Below the pieces are notes generated by a model. That model ran no database searches. It had not been told where the DNA came from and was given only the letters and a program-made list of their open reading frames with translations. A stretch of 35,864 nt of DNA from a virus, in the IMG/VR virus record IMGVR_UViG_3300034061_002064, positions 1 through 35,864 of that record; one strand, given 5' to 3'. A program made the position numbers and the translations under genes. Each line of letters opens with the position of its first letter. Position 1 is the first letter of the stretch. Shown here in pieces: positions 27,935-35,864 of the stretch.

Positions 27935-30226
27935 TTACGGCACGGTTATTGATAACGGATCAGTCCATGACGATGCTTGGCCGTTTAGTCCGACATAGCG
28001 CATCTGTGTAATAACGACTGTTCCAGTTCTTAGGTATGGCGTTCTCAAAGTGCTGCGATCGAGACTAATCGTGTAAGGCATGAAGGTAACGCCGCCATCA
28101 ACTGAATACTGAGCGTCAACATCTAGCGTTTGCTCTTGAAGCAGGCCATTTTCGTAGATGTAGGAATCGCCACCAGTATTGTCGTAGGAATTAACGTCAA
28201 CGGTCGTCTTGATGTAACCGCCGTTTGTACCCTCTTTCACACCGCTAACCGTCATAAGTTTTGGCGGCGATATACTCGTCAAACCGACGACCTTTAGTGC
28301 GCTGATAGGATCAACAGGCGGCTTATCGTCTGCGAATACGCTGACATCTATTTCGCGTAGTGTCGCCTGCCACTGACGAAGCGATCCGTCAGGCGTCAAA
28401 GCCTCGACGCGCCAAGTGCCTGACAGGCCGAAATTCGGGGCGTCTATACCGATCACTCTCTGCTTGATCGCGAGCATACCGCGCGGGCCTAGAGTGATCG
28501 TGACCTTCTTTTTACCGTTGATCCTGCGGGCATGTCTTTGTGCGAGACGGTATGCCTGATTGGCCGAAGGAACCATATCGAAGGAAATAGAACTGATCTT
28601 TTTCCCAACCGATAGTTGGGAATCAGTATCTACCCACACCGGGGCTTCATACTTTTGATAGCCCTGTCTTGGCTCCGTGTAAGTAATATGGAACTCGTTA
28701 ATCGCTTCAGAGGCAGCTTCAACAAATTCTTCGGTAAATGAAGATATATCTGTTTCGTCGAATACTACAGCCGGGTCTTCCCATTTTCCGATCCACATCG
28801 TGAACCGGCCATCTTTATCCACCCCATACGTCCCGTCACAGGACGCCATGAGGTTAGATAGAAAGTCTCTTGGAGAACTATTGAAATAATAGACCCCGCT
28901 TATTCTGGCGAACGGTTCGTATGTTGTCTGACCATTCCCAAAATTGTTGCGGGTCGTAACTGATAACGCATCACAATCATCGGCTGCGGTAGCTATCGCT
29001 TCCCAATCGACACCTGTAATGGCTGTCATATTGTTTTCGATGAGCCATGATACGAAATGGCCGGCGACAAGCGCAGGGTTATCCGAATAATTCCACGTCG
29101 CGTTATACAGAGACCATTTGCCGCTGAGATTGTCGATATATGTCTGTTTTACCTTGCGCGGGTCATAAACTCGCGCACCTCGAACTATGACTGACCATTC
29201 CGGCCATGCGTTCGGAAAATACTTTAATCTATTTGATGTGCCGCCGGGATTATTCGAAGCAAATGTGTAAAGGCAAGTGATACCTTTACCCATATAATTG
29301 TTACCCCACAGACCCGCCGTAGCCGCGCCAGAATACGTCGGCATCAACGTGTTTAATATATATGAACTGTAGCCTTCTTCTGATCCGTAAACAGGTTCAA
29401 ACGCTACACATGATGCGTCTTTAATGTAGAGTTCTACAAGGCTCGTTGTATTGATTGTGTCTGTTACTGTAACCCATTTATTCGAATATCCAGCCGTGCA
29501 CTCATAATACACATATGGCCATGAGGACATTCTATACGGTGTCCAACCATCGCAACTATTCTGCAATTCTTGGCGCTGAACGTAGGAGGTCGTCGTTACC
29601 GTGCTAAAATTGCTTCTGATGTATTTCGTGCCACTTAACGGCACATATACGTTATCATTCCCGTCCAAAGAATTAGCGGATCGCCCATCGCCTGTTGACC
29701 CGGCTGTAAAAGCTTCATCGTCACATAGAACCGCATCAAAGCCATCAATTAGGCCATCACAAATATAAATGCCCTGATAAAGATTGAGTGCCGTAAAAGT
29801 ATTTGGCGTTACAGTTTTATCGACGACGAGATCAGTTTCATAGAAAAAGTAGCTGCCCGCCGTCTTAGTCCGGCCAAAGATAAAGCAGCGCGGCACATCG
29901 GACTGGCGGATCGTCTTCTTCAGCGGGACAGGCGGTGCGGCTTTAGGCGCAGCCGCTTGGCTGGAGGCTTGCTGTTGAGCAAGGATAAACGGGAGCCACG
30001 ACGCTGCACCCCCGCCGCCGCCGCCCATAAGATACTGCGCGCCCATAAGTCCCGCAGAAAGACCAGTAGCACCCCAACTTATTCCAGACGATATAGCGGC
30101 CAGACTTCCGAATACCCCCGCGCCTGCGGCCATCCCGCCGGCGGCCAACCATGCAGCGCCGCCTGTAGCAAGGCCCGCTCCGACAACACCAAGGCCCATG
30201 GCGACTTTGCCGATTACTTTTCCCAT
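27935..30226 (-). CDS. Tail tip / host specificity protein (gpJ-like hub)
   Basis: 763 aa from ATG 30226 (GGGGG 6 bases upstream; the frame is open to 30262). Residues 1-75 are Gly/Ala rich and hydrophobic, then RQSDVPRCFIFGRTKTAGSY starts the tip domain. Residues 420-660 contain the GTA/gpJ-like hub pattern (SNLMASCDGTYGVDKDGRF, RLAQRHARRINGKKKV). The C-terminal 120 residues are fibronectin-like. It closes the tail tube and carries fibres. Assigned by size, order and weak motifs. Confidence 0.8.
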   Translation of the reverse strand: MGKVIGKVAMGLGVVGAGLATGGAAWLAAGGMAAGAGVFGSLAAISSGISWGATGLSAGLMGAQYLMGGGGGGAASWLPFILAQQQASSQAAAPKAAPPVPLKKTIRQSDVPRCFIFGRTKTAGSYFFYETDLVVDKTVTPNTFTALNLYQGIYICDGLIDGFDAVLCDDEAFTAGSTGDGRSANSLDGNDNVYVPLSGTKYIRSNFSTVTTTSYVQRQELQNSCDGWTPYRMSSWPYVYYECTAGYSNKWVTVTDTINTTSLVELYIKDASCVAFEPVYGSEEGYSSYILNTLMPTYSGAATAGLWGNNYMGKGITCLYTFASNNPGGTSNRLKYFPNAWPEWSVIVRGARVYDPRKVKQTYIDNLSGKWSLYNATWNYSDNPALVAGHFVSWLIENNMTAITGVDWEAIATAADDCDALSVTTRNNFGNGQTTYEPFARISGVYYFNSSPRDFLSNLMASCDGTYGVDKDGRFTMWIGKWEDPAVVFDETDISSFTEEFVEAASEAINEFHITYTEPRQGYQKYEAPVWVDTDSQLSVGKKISSISFDMVPSANQAYRLAQRHARRINGKKKVTITLGPRGMLAIKQRVIGIDAPNFGLSGTWRVEALTPDGSLRQWQATLREIDVSVFADDKPPVDPISALKVVGLTSISPPKLMTVSGVKEGTNGGYIKTTVDVNSYDNTGGDSYIYENGLLQEQTLDVDAQYSVDGGVTFMPYTISLDRSTLRTPYLRTGTVVITQMRYVGLNGQASSWTDPLSITVP

Positions 30227-30567
30227 GGAAGCCCCCAAGCCCGTAGGATCGTCGGCTTCCAAACGGCTAGGCGGCCAAAGGAGCGAACCACACCGAACCC
30301 ACCTTCTGCAATGATTCCGAGAACCGCCGTGCCGTCCTGTTGCTCAAACACGGCTACGTCGCCGGCCCCGCCACGAGACGGACGCAGGCCCATAAATTCG
30401 GCCGCTAGGACCATCCCCATCTCAGGGCCATGATCCATCCACCAGCGGCGTGATTGACTATCGGTAGGCGTCTCTTTGACGCCATTGGCCCGCAGCCAAG
30501 CGTAGACCAGCGAATAACAGGGCGTAATCTTGGTTTCCTGCGCCCGCGCCAGTTCTATCGGCGTCAT
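30214..30567 (-). CDS. Tail-tip peptidase-like protein (NlpC/P60, DUF6950 type)
   Basis: 117 aa from ATG 30567 (ATGA junction). The motif ITPCYSLVYAWLRANG holds the expected catalytic Cys, and GAGDVAVFEQQDGTAVLGII matches the following strand pair of the DUF6950/NlpC-like family. A His is less clear, so activity is uncertain. It lies where lambda K-like cell-wall peptidases sit, just before the hub protein, and could help tail penetration. Confidence 0.72.
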   Translation of the reverse strand: MTPIELARAQETKITPCYSLVYAWLRANGVKETPTDSQSRRWWMDHGPEMGMVLAAEFMGLRPSRGGAGDVAVFEQQDGTAVLGIIAEGGFGVVRSFGRLAVWKPTILRAWGLPWEK

Positions 30568-31145
30568 TGGGACCAAAGCACCGTCTGGCGTCCGGCTAGC
30601 AAAGCGACGCGCTCGAATACCTTATCGCCCGGATATTTCCGCTGCTGATCTTGGTCGGTCATGTAAGAGGTGAGCGGCATGTTCTTGGTGTAGAAAAGCG
30701 GCTCCGCAGTCACCGTGATCGACATGGTGCGGGCTTCGCCATCAACCGACAATTCAGCCTTTTCCATCAGATACAGTTCGACCAGATACGGGTCGTCCAA
30801 CGGTTGCCAATTCTCGTCAAAACATAGGATGTAAACGCCACACCGCTTGCCCCTGATTTCCGAAGCCTGCGCGCGGGTAAGAGCCATCAGTTCTGGATCA
30901 AGGCCGGAAAGCGTGATCGTCACCGGCTCAATCGAAACGATAGCCGAAGCCTGAACGCCATCTATGGACGCCAGTTCGCCAAGGCCAAGCCATTCCGTAT
31001 TGTCGGCTGCGGTAAAAGTCCCGCGACCCGTCCAGCATCGTATCGTCTCGCTGGCGAATTCAAATTTGACACCAAGCGCGACATGGACATTGCGGCCCGA
31101 AACCATCTCTTGAACAGTTTGGGAGAAAAAGACTTCCTGCGTCAC
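30564..31145 (-). CDS. Distal tail / baseplate protein
   Basis: 193 aa. Beta-rich with IRCWTGRGTFTAADNTEWLG, IVSIEPVTITLSGLDPELMA and a strand-rich end. This W.G.G..T pattern is typical of the tail-tip protein encoded between the distal tail protein and the peptidase in siphoviruses of this type. ATGA overlaps on both sides. I avoid naming a Pfam family. Confidence 0.72.
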   Translation of the reverse strand: MTQEVFFSQTVQEMVSGRNVHVALGVKFEFASETIRCWTGRGTFTAADNTEWLGLGELASIDGVQASAIVSIEPVTITLSGLDPELMALTRAQASEIRGKRCGVYILCFDENWQPLDDPYLVELYLMEKAELSVDGEARTMSITVTAEPLFYTKNMPLTSYMTDQDQQRKYPGDKVFERVALLAGRQTVLWSQ

Positions 31146-31903
31146 CAGTTGGCCTCAATGAAATCTATTGAAACGCGCGATATGCGGCCAAATTCAACGC
31201 TTTGAGATAGCGCCCTTGAGTCCGTGACCAGATAAGCGACCATTCTGGGATCATCTATTTCTATCTGCGTTCCCGCGTCGTAGCTTGCGCGAAGAGGCGG
31301 CCATATAGACCATGTGTCGCCGTCTATGCCGTGAACAACATGCAATCTGCCGTTAATCTCAAAATAATCGCCAGCCTCGACGCTAGATGCAGTTGAGTTC
31401 TCAACCGAGATTGTTACATCACCACGCGCCGCAGCCGTCAGCAAATAACAATCACCGGTTGACTGCGTAAATGTTGCGCCGTCTTGAAACTCCGACCAAT
31501 CCGTAGCGTCATTGCCCCAAAAAAGCGGCTCTGATGTTCCCCAAAGAAGCTCATTTGCTCCCCAATAGAGCATATTCTTGAGTTGGCCTGTTTGGTCGAA
31601 ATAAGCGACATCAGGGCTAATGCCATTTCGTTTTGCCAGCATGTTCGGGGAGAACTCTGGCTTTACATAGATCGGCTTTGCAAACGCCCCTATCGCTGTC
31701 CAGATAGACCGGAACTGGCGGAACTTGTCGCCGTAAACGGGTATGCCCTCATACGAGATAAGCCAGCCGCCTGCGCTTGAAGAAACGACCTGTTCACGGC
31801 CATCCAGCGGCTTTGGCCCTTTGAATACGGGGCGATCAATCGTCGCCGTCATGTTTATCGGGGCTAAATTATCGGGCCATAAGGCGATGGTCGGGTCACG
31901 CAT
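31142..31903 (-). CDS. Distal tail protein
   Basis: 253 aa. First half: TIALWPDNLAPINMTATIDR, then RQFRSIWTAIGAFAKPIYVK; second half: GDVTISVENSTASSVEAGDY, GDTWSIWPPLRASYDAGTQI and ends VSIDFIEANW. The pattern WPPLR....G..V matches the beta barrel of phage distal tail proteins that follow the tape measure. Shares one base with it. Confidence 0.75.
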   Translation of the reverse strand: MRDPTIALWPDNLAPINMTATIDRPVFKGPKPLDGREQVVSSSAGGWLISYEGIPVYGDKFRQFRSIWTAIGAFAKPIYVKPEFSPNMLAKRNGISPDVAYFDQTGQLKNMLYWGANELLWGTSEPLFWGNDATDWSEFQDGATFTQSTGDCYLLTAAARGDVTISVENSTASSVEAGDYFEINGRLHVVHGIDGDTWSIWPPLRASYDAGTQIEIDDPRMVAYLVTDSRALSQSVEFGRISRVSIDFIEANW

Positions 31904-34512
31904 CAGAGCGAACGCCTCTGCGCTTCAGCCATGATATTCGGAACGCGCTTTAAGCCCGAATTGATCATTTGCTGCACGGTGACGATGATCTGTCCATCGC
32001 TCATTTGGCGGGCGTCCACCTGTGAGTTTGAATAATTATTGATGGTGATTTTCGGCTGGCCGCCGCCTGTAAGCGGAGTGATATTTGCCGGTCCCTGAAC
32101 AAGCTCAGGCCCGGCCTCGCCAGCGATACCCCATTTGCCTGACGGGATAGACCCGCCTTCAGCAAAGAAGCCCGCAAACAAGGACGATGCGCCCTTCGCC
32201 AACATGCCCAAAATGCCGCCGGTCTGGCCGCCTTTGCCGGACAGGCCCATCATCTGCCCGAAAATGCCCTGCCCTGTTAACGCGCCCTGAAGGGCGGAAC
32301 TGGAAAGCTGCCTGACAACATCCCTTAGAACATCGGACAGTTTTTTGCTTTTTGTGACCAGCCCGTCCAGGGCATTGATCGTAAAATCGGCAAATGAGCG
32401 CATCGCATCATTAAGCGCGCCCTGTGATGCTCTAAGCTGGTCAAGATTGTCTTTATATTTCTGCGTTGACGCCGTAATATTCTCGATCTCGGCGCGCTGC
32501 TGGGCGGTCAGCGTCTTGCCCTGTTCCTTGGCGATGTTTTCCGCCTTGATCAGCGCGGAGAACTTTTCCTTCTCCACATTGCCAAGGGTAAACGTATTCA
32601 CCTCTGTTTGTGCAAGCTGGTTCGCTTCTCGCAGGTTCTCAATATATTCTTTGAGCCGGTCCGCTTTATCCGCTTTGCCCGCTTTATTCGCGTCCTGCGC
32701 TGTCTGGTAAGACTTGCGCGTGTCGCCTGTTTTCTCACCGGCCAGCGTGCCGACGGTCGAAAGAAACATGTCGGACGGCTTGAATTCCGCCATCTGTCCT
32801 TTGCCAGACGCCGGAGTAAACCCGCCCGCAAGCATCGGTGTTTGTTTCTTGGATCTGAATGCTTCGGACGCTCCCGCTGCAATAAAATTATCTGCGGAAC
32901 GCGCCGCCTGATCATAAAGACCCTTCAGAATTTTAACGCCTTCAATCGCCTTGGCAATCTTGGCGCTCACGAAATCCCACGCATTCGTGAATATTGACAT
33001 CGGTCCTTGCAGCGTCGCAATAGCGCCGGCAAGATCGGTCTGAATGGCGTCAACGATTTCCGAGATTTGCGTTTTAAGGAAACTATACGCCTCACCCAAC
33101 CGGCTTTTTACATCAGCAAGGACGGAAATAAATTTTTCAACGTAAGGAATTGTGTCAGCAATTAATGACTTGATGTCTGTCCATAGCGTCGTGACGTTGC
33201 CAAGCGGCGTGGCTATTTTGGACAAAGAAACAAGAAGTCGTGAATTGACTTCCTCGTCAGCGGCGCTGATACGATTGCGCAAATCATTGGCTGAATTGGC
33301 GATATTATTAAATCCGCCTCCAGCAGCGTCAGCCGCGCGCTGGAATTCAGCCATCGAAAACTTACCCTGATTAATCAGATCAATAAATTTTGCCGCTTTG
33401 TCCGCCGGGAAAATGCTTTCAGCCAAATCCCGCGCCTGCGTTGCTGGCAGCGTGCGGATTTTATTTGCGACGACGTCAAGCCATTGGCTAAAGCTGGTTG
33501 TGCTATCCAGTGTCTTCAGAAATGATTTGTCAATTTCCTTGACGGTGCTGACGACGGCGCCTGCATTGCGCTTATAGTCCTCAAATGCTTTATTTGCGTT
33601 TTGCAGACCCGAAACAACATCGTCGTTGCTTAATCCGACTGTTGCGCCCTTTACCTGTGCGCCAAGAAGTTTTTCTGGCGTGACTGACGCGGATTTTGCC
33701 TGTTCTGCAAGGTCAGCCAGTTTACTCCGGGCAACCGACGCGCCGACTTCAATTCCCGTAAATATAGCGGCAAGGCCAGCGCCCATGCCACGCAGGCTAA
33801 ACACAACCTTACCAACAGCGCTGAGAACCTGACCGGCAAAACCGGCGATCGACCCCCTTGTGCTGGTAAACACGTCTGCAATTTGCGATCCCTGTTGCGT
33901 CAGGACCATAAATGGCGACATGCCGCCAGCAAGGGAAACGGCGACGTCATTAATCTGACGGCCAAGGTTAATCATTTCATGGCGGGCAAGGCCGGTCGCC
34001 CTGGCGGCTTTTTGCCCCATGACTTCCGCCTGCTGCCCGACGCTAGACATGCCTTCAGCAACGAGGCGACGTTGTTTTTGCCATTCCTGCCATTGGTTGA
34101 GCGCAGGGACGAAATTGACATTGTCATTGCGTGGGCTGGGGACAGATTTAGGAACGCCACCCGTCGTTGGCGGGGTTTTCCCCCCCATAGCTGGCATGGT
34201 TCCACCAGCAGAATTAACAGCCTTTTTAATTTCCTCCGACGCGCGTCTAAAATCATCCGATATTTTTGCGGCGCTTTGAGCGGCCTTATCGGCTAATTGG
34301 TCAAATGCCTTCCCGCCTTTCAGGACTTCAGGCGTAAGAGATTTTACAGCATTATTTGTTGTATTTTTCAGTCCATTAATTTCTGAAGCGCTTTGCTTAA
34401 CTTCAGACGACATTTTCTTGAAAGCATCTTGCGCTTTCGCAATTCCCGATTTCAGACCAGATGTGTCTGCGACGAAATCATATCTAAGGGCGCCGACAAC
34501 TGTTTCAGCCAT
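31903..34512 (-). CDS. Tail tape measure protein
   Basis: 869 aa from ATG 34512 (GGGGAAG upstream; frame open to 34542). It sets tail length and is ejected with the DNA. N-terminal LRYDFVADTSGLKSGIAKAQ and the following coiled coil are typical, and so are the hydrophobic centre (VVFSLRGMGAGLAAIFTGIE), VSLAGGMSPFMVLTQQGSQI and the C-terminal KGASSLFAGFFAEGG, then WGIAGEAGPELV. By the usual 1.5 angstrom per residue its length implies a tail of about 130 nm; this is an estimate. Confidence 0.93.
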   Translation of the reverse strand: MAETVVGALRYDFVADTSGLKSGIAKAQDAFKKMSSEVKQSASEINGLKNTTNNAVKSLTPEVLKGGKAFDQLADKAAQSAAKISDDFRRASEEIKKAVNSAGGTMPAMGGKTPPTTGGVPKSVPSPRNDNVNFVPALNQWQEWQKQRRLVAEGMSSVGQQAEVMGQKAARATGLARHEMINLGRQINDVAVSLAGGMSPFMVLTQQGSQIADVFTSTRGSIAGFAGQVLSAVGKVVFSLRGMGAGLAAIFTGIEVGASVARSKLADLAEQAKSASVTPEKLLGAQVKGATVGLSNDDVVSGLQNANKAFEDYKRNAGAVVSTVKEIDKSFLKTLDSTTSFSQWLDVVANKIRTLPATQARDLAESIFPADKAAKFIDLINQGKFSMAEFQRAADAAGGGFNNIANSANDLRNRISAADEEVNSRLLVSLSKIATPLGNVTTLWTDIKSLIADTIPYVEKFISVLADVKSRLGEAYSFLKTQISEIVDAIQTDLAGAIATLQGPMSIFTNAWDFVSAKIAKAIEGVKILKGLYDQAARSADNFIAAGASEAFRSKKQTPMLAGGFTPASGKGQMAEFKPSDMFLSTVGTLAGEKTGDTRKSYQTAQDANKAGKADKADRLKEYIENLREANQLAQTEVNTFTLGNVEKEKFSALIKAENIAKEQGKTLTAQQRAEIENITASTQKYKDNLDQLRASQGALNDAMRSFADFTINALDGLVTKSKKLSDVLRDVVRQLSSSALQGALTGQGIFGQMMGLSGKGGQTGGILGMLAKGASSLFAGFFAEGGSIPSGKWGIAGEAGPELVQGPANITPLTGGGQPKITINNYSNSQVDARQMSDGQIIVTVQQMINSGLKRVPNIMAEAQRRSL

Positions 34513-34702
34513 TAACTTCCCCATTGGCGTTAATAGCTGCAAACATTTCTTCGACCTCTTTTGATGTAAGTGGCGATATACCCGCCTCTTTGCTCACGCC
34601 TTTTGCTTCCAGATAGCCGTCTATTGCGGAAAAGAACTCCGGCAAAGACATTTTCCAGAAGTCATCTGGGCGCATCCGAAGATGGCCCAGACCTATTTTC
34701 AT
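34505..34702 (-). CDS. Tail assembly chaperone, rcc01693-like (GTA type)
   Basis: 65 aa. LGHLRMRPDDFWKMSLPEFF, then an Ala/Glu-rich end. The G..LRM.P.dFW.M...E signature belongs to the small tail assembly chaperone found next to the tape measure in gene transfer agents and related phages. ATGA junction with the GTA-gp10-like gene. Confidence 0.85.
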   Translation of the reverse strand: MKIGLGHLRMRPDDFWKMSLPEFFSAIDGYLEAKGVSKEAGISPLTSKEVEEMFAAINANGEVNG

Positions 34703-35073
34703 CCACGCTTTCCAGCGTTCCTTGCCGCTAAAGGGCGCTTTTCGGCCTTTTGCGCTTCATCCTGTTGTGCGCTAAAGCCAGAGCTTTGCAAGAGTTCCGT
34801 GATCATTTCCATGAACTCTTGAGGCGTCCAGCCAGCAAGTTCCTTCTCGCGGGCGGGGGTTAGATCAATGCCATTTCCCCGCAATAGTCCGCGCATGAAC
34901 TTTAAGAGGCGTCGGGCGCTGATCTTGCCATCTTCGCCAAAGTTCAACGCCTCCTCGAAAGACTCGACATCAAACTCGTTTTCAATTTCAGCCAGCGCGC
35001 CAAGGCCAAGACAAACCGTAAATGTCTCAGCCCCAATTTTAACGTCGCTATATCCGCGTGCTTTGTTAGCCAT
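34699..35073 (-). CDS. Tail assembly chaperone, GTA-gp10 family
   Basis: 124 aa. ANKARGYSDVKIGAETFTVC, then LGLGALAEIENEFDVESFEE and a helical end. This pattern is that of the GTA-gp10/TAC_11 family, placed between tail tube and tape measure. It works together with the next small gene in place of the lambda G/GT frameshift pair: here the two are separate genes with an ATGA overlap and no obvious slippery heptamer. Confidence 0.85.
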   Translation of the reverse strand: MANKARGYSDVKIGAETFTVCLGLGALAEIENEFDVESFEEALNFGEDGKISARRLLKFMRGLLRGNGIDLTPAREKELAGWTPQEFMEMITELLQSSGFSAQQDEAQKAEKRPLAARNAGKRG

Positions 35074-35083
35074 GTAGCCTCGT

Positions 35084-35764
35084 TTACGCCGGGACTGTCG
35101 CAGTTGGCGTATAGGTAATTGTTGGGGATGCGGTGCTTGTCAGCTTTACCGTGAAAGCCACAGCCTCATTATAGGTAGCGGTTATTTCGTATTCAGAAAC
35201 GACAAAGCTGCCAACAATTGATATGCCGGCGCTGGTCGCGCTCGAAAGAAGCTGGAATACCTGAGACGCGCCGGAAGCGACCAAAGATGGAAGCAAATGA
35301 GTTGGCGCATCTTTTTGATACAAACCAGCCCCAGATATTTCCAACTCTACGGTTCCTGTGTCACCTAAAAGAACCCGCCACCTATCTGTTGAAGCCGGGT
35401 TTGAGATAAGAATAGATTGGCTTCCGCTCGTAGGCGTCCCCGTAACCGTCGCAACCCTTGTTGTGCCATTATACGCCGTAATCGGGTATGATGTGCCACC
35501 AACAATGACGACTTCTCCGACATAATAGCTATTTACCGATGAGACGGTTGAGCCATCCGAAAAAGTCGTCGGAATAGTCACAGATGAGGACGAGATAGTC
35601 GCCAGACACGAAAAATACGTATCTGGCGCTGTTGTTGCATCTACAGGGTTGTTGTTGAGCTTGAATGATCTCGTTCGCAACCCTGCGATGTTTGCATAGA
35701 CAGGAGACGCACCGCCTGTCGTTCTCACGCCCAACGTCCAGAGCGTCCCCGTCTGCCCAGCCAT
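35084..35764 (-). CDS. Major tail (tube) protein with an internal beta insertion
   Basis: 226 aa. Hexameric rings of this protein build the tube. MAGQTGTLWTLGVRTTGGAS with IAGLRTRSFKLNNNPVDATT opens it and DRWRVLLGDTGTVELEISGA, then GLYQKDAP continue the usual TP901-1-type fold; the end is VKLTSTASPTITYTPTATVP. Between them about 75 residues (49-124) form an extra beta part with VNSYYVGEVVIVGGTSYPIT and AYNGTTRVATVTGTPTSGSQ. AGAGG lies 6 bases before ATG 35764. Confidence 0.85.
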   Translation of the reverse strand: MAGQTGTLWTLGVRTTGGASPVYANIAGLRTRSFKLNNNPVDATTAPDTYFSCLATISSSSVTIPTTFSDGSTVSSVNSYYVGEVVIVGGTSYPITAYNGTTRVATVTGTPTSGSQSILISNPASTDRWRVLLGDTGTVELEISGAGLYQKDAPTHLLPSLVASGASQVFQLLSSATSAGISIVGSFVVSEYEITATYNEAVAFTVKLTSTASPTITYTPTATVPA

Positions 35765-35795
35765 ATTTACCTCTTATTGATAACTATTCACCAAA

Positions 35796-35864
35796 TTAGG
35801 CCGGGGTCGTAGCAACCGGGCTGTAGGTGATCGTCGGAGCGCCCGTCGAAAGCAGCTTGACCGT
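35796..35864 (-). CDS. Second tail tube-like protein (partial, only C-terminus in window)
   Basis: The last 22 codons of a gene entering from the right edge: TVKLLSTGAPTITYSPVATT then PA. Its end is the same, with 16 of 21 residues matching, as the end of the neighbouring tail tube protein (VKLTSTASPTITYTPTATVP). This points to a tandem duplicate of the tail tube gene. Confidence 0.75.
   Translation of the reverse strand, partial: TVKLLSTGAPTITYSPVATTPA

Noticed and set aside
34505-35073. Programmed -1 frameshift between the two tail chaperones, as in lambda G/GT
   Set aside because: The two are separate genes joined by ATGA and I found no clear slippery heptamer near the end of the first.
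1-35864. Insertion sequences, rRNA or intact tRNA genes, CRISPR arrays
   Set aside because: No transposase, terminal inverted repeats, rRNA-like stretches, cloverleaf or regularly spaced repeats were seen on either strand.

Overview
The window is most of the genome of a temperate, long-tailed (siphovirus-type) phage of an alphaproteobacterium. The tail-assembly chaperones are of the gene-transfer-agent type (GTA-gp10 and rcc01693 families), and the DUF1376 initiator, the ERF/YqaJ recombination pair, the NinB and the small Cys-rich proteins are the sort seen in Hyphomicrobiales-like phages. The host assignment is an inference from gene content only. Coding density is very high and most gene junctions are ATGA, GTGA, TAATG or TGATG overlaps.

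Layout. 1-4858 (minus): ParB-methyltransferase, small and large terminase, portal, and a Mu gpF-like head protein that runs off the left edge. 4897-5560 (plus): a toxin-antitoxin pair. 5637-11349 (minus): the leftward early unit, starting at a Cro-like gene and running through small proteins, RusA, a DnaA-domain-IV protein, a C5 cytosine methyltransferase, a DUF1376 initiator and a probable helicase loader to a strong terminator. 11432-12304 (plus): a CI-like repressor with two HTH domains and an S24 domain. 12666-19322 (plus): the rightward unit, with ERF, YqaJ nuclease, a small protein with an SSB-like tail, NinB, HNH nuclease, integrase, attP, a LuxR-type HTH protein and many small proteins. 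19319-22371 (minus): a metallophosphoesterase and the lysis cassette. 22412-35864 (minus): the tail genes from fibres back to the tail tube, with a second tail-tube gene running off the right edge.

The order is that of a circle. The capsid genes expected between the head protein at the left edge and the tail tube at the right edge are missing, and a complete attP lies beside int in the middle. The sequence is therefore from a free, circularised or circularly permuted phage genome and not from an integrated prophage with host flanks.

Control is unusually readable. One palindrome type (TAAAGCG-C-CGCTTTA and relatives) sits in the spacer of both the leftward (cro) and rightward promoters, so a single CI-like repressor could silence replication and recombination/integration together. 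The cro and toxin transcripts look leaderless.

The most unusual features are a 198-225 codon open frame nested out of frame in the cytosine methyltransferase gene that resembles a recurrent phage protein family, a fully legible attP (tRNA-derived core with paired GTTACCGC arm sites on both sides), and a three-fold repeated gene-end module that also carries the ribosome binding site of the next gene.
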